A stretch of 8,839 bases of DNA from an uncultured Oscillospiraceae bacterium (GTDB lineage: Bacteria; Bacillota; Clostridia; Oscillospirales; Oscillospiraceae), in assembly GCA_934569215.1 (NCBI GenBank), contig CAKTKF010000030.1, forward strand, positions 1 to 8,839. The letters are read 5' to 3'. The position numbers and the translations under genes are program-made. A model generated the notes under the pieces. That model searched no databases. It had not been told where the DNA came from and saw nothing but the letters and a program-made list of their open reading frames with translations. Positions 6,848 to 8,839 of this stretch are shown in pieces (within the stretch, counting starts at the first letter, position 1; each line of letters begins with the position of its first letter).

Positions 6848-6880
6848 ATTCACTTCCTCCTTTCTCATAATCGTAGGCTC

Positions 6881-6909
6881 ATCATATCACGCCCATTACG
6901 CTTTGTCAA
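6881..6909 (-). promoter_or_regulatory. Strong sigma-A-type promoter for the ABC operon leader
   Basis: On the minus strand a perfect TTGACA (6909-6904), a 17-bp spacer and TATGAT (6886-6881) are found, with TGA directly before the -10 hexamer (extended -10). The transcription start is expected near 6874-6872. This is close to an ideal housekeeping promoter. Such a strong promoter ahead of a terminator suggests that control happens after initiation or through a repressor. Confidence 0.85.
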
Positions 6910-6930
6910 CCAATATTCTCCGGTTCCGGC

Positions 6931-6988
6931 GGTGGATAAGCCGGGTTTATTCACACCGTTATACACAGTTTCCACAATTTTATCCACA
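6931..6988. promoter_or_regulatory. Cluster of DnaA boxes
   Basis: Three exact matches to TTATNCACA lie on the plus strand: TTATTCACA (6947-6955), TTATACACA (6959-6967) and TTATCCACA (6980-6988). An 8-of-9 match on the minus strand, TTATCCACC, is at 6939-6931. A weaker GTTTCCACA (6968-6976) lies between two of the perfect boxes. The first and second exact boxes start 12 bp apart and the second and third 21 bp apart. The cluster lies upstream of the -35 of the ABC operon promoter, about 57-115 bp before the expected start. It could bind DnaA as a regulator, a titration site or part of an origin. Confidence 0.75.
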
Positions 6989-7105
6989 GGCGATATACAT
7001 AACACCCGCCAAAACCCGTTATGCTCCGAAAAATGTAATGTTTTTGTAACCTTTAGTTACAGTTTGGTTTGCATCCACCGTATATTCGTCGATATTCATG
7101 CAAAA
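6989..7105. other. AT-rich gap without a gene
   Basis: No gene is supported here. The stretch 7029-7072 is clearly richer in A and T than the coding DNA around it and holds a small inverted repeat, TGTAAC (7045-7050) and GTTACA (7056-7061), spaced by five bases. It adjoins the DnaA boxes on one side and the tsaD terminator on the other. It could be an unwinding region if the boxes were an origin, or simply spacer DNA with an operator-like repeat. Confidence 0.4.
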
Positions 7106-7128
7106 GGGGGAGACTTCCCGTCTCCCCC
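7106..7128 (-). terminator. Intrinsic terminator of the polA-rimI-tsaD operon
   Basis: GGGGGAGAC (7106-7114) pairs perfectly with GTCTCCCCC (7120-7128) around a 5-base loop. On the minus strand the stem is followed by TTTT. It begins only 5 bp after the tsaD stop codon, which is the normal place for the operon's end. On the plus strand the stem is followed by CT and then ATCTCA, with no T tract, so it acts in one direction. Confidence 0.85.
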
Positions 7129-7133
7129 CTATC

Positions 7134-8150
7134 TCATAGTGCTTCTCCCAGAATGGACTTGGTGGCGTAGGCGTTCAGGCTCATATCCGCCACATGGCCT
7201 GCCTGGTACTCGTAATACGCCTGAGCGCCGATCATGGCGCCGTTGTCCCCGCACAGGTGAAGCGGCGGCAGGTAAACCTCCGCCCCCAGCTTCTCCGCCG
7301 CAGTCAGAATATCGGCGCGGATGCGGGAATTGGCGGCAACGCCCCCGGCTACGGCAATTTTCCGATAGCCGGTCTGTTCCAGCGCCATCACCGCCCGGGG
7401 TACCAGCGTGTCGGACACCGCTGCGGAAAAGGCGGCGCAGAGACTGGGAATGTCCAGCGCCTCCCCTACCTGCTCGGCGTGGTGAATCAGGTTCAAAGCC
7501 GCGGTTTTCAGCCCGGAAAAGCTCATATTGTAGGGATTTTCACCGGGTTTACTTCGGGGAAGAACGTATTTTGTCTCGTCCCCCTGCCTTGCAGCCTTGT
7601 CCAGCGCCGCGCCGCCGGGATAGGGCATTCCCAGTACCCGGGCGACCTTGTCGAAGGATTCCCCCGCCGCGTCATCCAGGGTCGTGCCGAGGATATTCAT
7701 GTCCGTGTAGTCTTTGACCTCCACGATCATCGTGTGGCCGCCGGACACCACCAGGCACAAAAACGGCGGTTCCAGCTCGGGATAGGCAATGTAATTGGCG
7801 GCGATGTGTCCCCGGATGTGGTGTACCGGGATCAGGGGCTTCCCCAGCGCCAGCGCCGCCGCCTTGGCAAAGTTCACCCCCACCAGTACCGCGCCGATCA
7901 GCCCGGGGGCGTAGGTCACGGCCACGGCGTCGATGTCGCTTCTTAATAGCCCCGTCCACGCCAGCGCCTGATCTGCCAGACCGTAGATGGCTTCAATGTG
8001 CTTCCGGGACGCAATCTCCGGCACCACGCCGCCGTAAATGCGGTGCAGATCGACCTGAGACGCGATGCAGTCCGTCAGAACCTCCCGTCCGTCCCGGACA
8101 ATGGCCACGGCGGTTTCGTCACAGGAGGACTCCACAGCTAAAATGTTCAA
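7134..8150 (-). CDS. tsaD: tRNA N6-adenosine threonylcarbamoyltransferase TsaD
   Basis: TsaD transfers the threonylcarbamoyl group from TC-AMP to A37 of ANN-decoding tRNAs (t6A), together with TsaB and TsaE in bacteria. The N-terminal NILAVESSCDETAVAIV, the metal-binding HHIRGH (His111 and His115 from the TTG start), VVSGGHT and the late CGDNGAMIG with a metal-binding Asp are all present. I take TTG at 8150 as the start: AGGAG lies 8 nt upstream, TTG overlaps the rimI stop as TTGA, and the metal histidines then fall at the positions known from the E. coli protein. The GTG at 8159 would run into its own Shine-Dalgarno. From the TTG the protein has 338 residues, the usual length. It is the last gene of its operon; tsaB and tsaE are not in this window. 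Confidence 0.96.
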   Translation of the reverse strand: MNILAVESSCDETAVAIVRDGREVLTDCIASQVDLHRIYGGVVPEIASRKHIEAIYGLADQALAWTGLLRSDIDAVAVTYAPGLIGAVLVGVNFAKAAALALGKPLIPVHHIRGHIAANYIAYPELEPPFLCLVVSGGHTMIVEVKDYTDMNILGTTLDDAAGESFDKVARVLGMPYPGGAALDKAARQGDETKYVLPRSKPGENPYNMSFSGLKTAALNLIHHAEQVGEALDIPSLCAAFSAAVSDTLVPRAVMALEQTGYRKIAVAGGVAANSRIRADILTAAEKLGAEVYLPPLHLCGDNGAMIGAQAYYEYQAGHVADMSLNAYATKSILGEAL

Positions 8151-8587
8151 ATTTCCCACTCCTTTCTCAGAATGAGAGCGTCTTCTTTGGGATTATGATA
8201 GTAATTTCGGCGGGTTCCCACGAGGACAAAGCCCAGCGATTCGTACAGGGCGCGGGCAGGGTCGTTGGACGCGCGAACCTCCAGGGTCAGACAATGGCTT
8301 CCCCGGTTTTTCAGTTCCTCCGTCAGCGCCAGAATCAGCGCCCGGGCAACGCCCTGCCGCCGGAAATTCGGGTGGACGGCGACGTTCATCATATCCGTCT
8401 CGTCCAGCACCGTCTGGGAACCGACGTAGCCCGTCACCGTTTCGCCGTCCAGCGCCACCAGCCAGCAGGAAAGGGGACTTTCCACCTCGGAAGCGACGCT
8501 CTTTTCGCTCCACGGGTCGGAAAAGCAAACTTTTTCCAGTGCCGCGACCTGGGATACATACTCCGCCGCCATGTGCGCAATTCTCAT
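8147..8587 (-). CDS. rimI: Ribosomal protein bS18 alanine N-acetyltransferase RimI
   Basis: The 146-residue GNAT enzyme acetylates the N-terminal alanine of ribosomal protein S18 in the family's known role. The acetyl-CoA loop RRQGVA is at 76-81. Glu103 (TLEVRASN) and Tyr115 (ALYESLGF) match the general base and acid described for enteric RimI in both context and number. The start at 8587 is set by an ATGA overlap with the polA stop and GAGG 5 nt before it; an in-frame extension to 8710 runs antisense-like through polA and is not real. Coupling to tsaD on the other side is the usual rimI-tsaD neighbourhood and supports the assignment. Confidence 0.92.
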   Translation of the reverse strand: MRIAHMAAEYVSQVAALEKVCFSDPWSEKSVASEVESPLSCWLVALDGETVTGYVGSQTVLDETDMMNVAVHPNFRRQGVARALILALTEELKNRGSHCLTLEVRASNDPARALYESLGFVLVGTRRNYYHNPKEDALILRKEWEI

Positions 8588-8838
8588 TTTGCCTCGTACC
8601 AGCTCTTTCCGAATTTTGCTTCCGCCGTCAGCGGCACACTGAGAGACACCACGTTTTCCATCTCCCGGCTGACCAGCGCCGCGACCTCTTGGGCAATGCC
8701 CTCCGGGCATTCCACGATCAGCTCGTCGTGAACTTGCAAAAGCAGCTGTGCGTCGGGGTATTTTTCGTTCAGGGCGTCTTCCACCCGAATCATGGCCAGC
8801 TTGATCAAATCCGCCGCCGTTCCCTGAATGGGCGTGTT
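8584..8838 (-). CDS. polA: DNA polymerase I, C-terminal end (partial)
   Basis: Only the last 84 residues are in the window; the gene continues beyond the right edge. NTPIQGTAADLIKLAMI is the conserved block of family A polymerases, and LLQVHDELIVE is motif C of the palm, which contains the metal-binding Asp of HDE. The protein ends SWYEAK. The polymerase fills gaps during repair and replaces RNA primers. The presence of 5' or 3' exonuclease domains cannot be judged. Its TGA (8586-8584) overlaps the rimI start as ATGA, so it is the upstream gene of the operon seen here. Confidence 0.96.
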   Translation of the reverse strand, partial: NTPIQGTAADLIKLAMIRVEDALNEKYPDAQLLLQVHDELIVECPEGIAQEVAALVSREMENVVSLSVPLTAEAKFGKSWYEAK

Positions 8839-8839
8839 C

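Larger units (their letters stand above)
6581..6874 (-). promoter_or_regulatory. Structured 5' leader of the ABC operon (candidate attenuator)
   Basis: From the predicted transcription start near 6874 to the exporter ATG is about 290 nt. It holds a short ORF with a strong ribosome site (6785-6847), competing RNA segments, an intrinsic terminator (6732-6760), a 26-bp palindrome (6711-6736), a small GCCCC/GGGGC hairpin (6677-6689) and a long hairpin (6599-6658). Segment 1 (6795-6786) pairs with segment 2 (6781-6771). Segment 2 (6779-6773) can instead pair with segment 3 (6763-6758), which includes three bases of the terminator's 5' arm. This is the layout of a translation-dependent attenuator. 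The folding was done by eye. Confidence 0.55.

Noticed and set aside
6931..7072. Chromosomal origin oriC
   Set aside because: Not claimed: dnaA/dnaN/rpmH are absent, genes on both sides run the same way, and no skew change can be shown in this window. Kept only as an alternative for the DnaA-box cluster.
6581..7133. A MarR/TetR regulator gene, as often found before such exporters, or a remnant of one
   Set aside because: No open frame in the gap has a helix-turn-helix-like sequence; only operator-like palindromes are seen.
1..8839. tRNA or rRNA genes, CRISPR arrays, insertion sequences or phage genes
   Set aside because: No cloverleaf, regularly spaced direct repeats, transposase or integrase motifs were seen on either strand.

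Overview
The window reads as chromosomal DNA of a GC-rich Firmicute, most likely an Oscillospiraceae/Ruminococcaceae-type clostridium. The evidence is strong Shine-Dalgarno sites (AGGAGG/GGAGG), sigma-A-like promoters, tightly packed co-directional genes, clostridial-looking protein sequences and high-GC coding DNA with AT-rich gaps. This placement is inferred from style; no marker gene settles it.

Layout, left to right. Bases 1-71 hold three short hairpins and no gene I can support. A minus-strand pair follows: an RluA-family pseudouridine synthase (876-1523) and, downstream, a GNAT acetyltransferase fused to a Cys-rich small metal-binding domain (72-842). Divergent from them is a D-2-hydroxyacid dehydrogenase on the plus strand (1592-2551). 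It faces a minus-strand operon, and both converge on a perfect 16-bp hairpin (2560-2595) that probably terminates transcription from both sides. The minus-strand operon is two ABC exporter half-transporters (4856-6580 and 3100-4863) followed by a second GNAT protein (2581-3090). The first half-transporter has a degenerate ATPase site and the second a canonical one, so they should work as a heterodimeric exporter.

The gap 6581-7133 is the most interesting part. Read on the minus strand it contains, in order: the tsaD terminator; an AT-rich stretch; a cluster of three perfect and one near-perfect DnaA boxes; a near-consensus extended -10 promoter; a strong Shine-Dalgarno and a 20-codon ORF; RNA segments that can pair 1:2, 2:3 or 3:4; an intrinsic terminator with a UUCG loop and five T; a 26-bp palindrome; and a long hairpin just before the exporter's ribosome binding site. 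This looks like a leader-peptide transcription attenuator controlling the exporter/GNAT operon, comparable in plan to bmrB-bmrCD of Bacillus subtilis, with DnaA boxes placed upstream of its promoter.

The right end is a translationally coupled minus-strand housekeeping operon. It comprises the 3' end of polA (DNA polymerase I), rimI (ribosomal-protein alanine acetyltransferase) and tsaD (t6A tRNA modification), joined by ATGA and TTGA overlaps and closed by an intrinsic terminator at 7106-7128.
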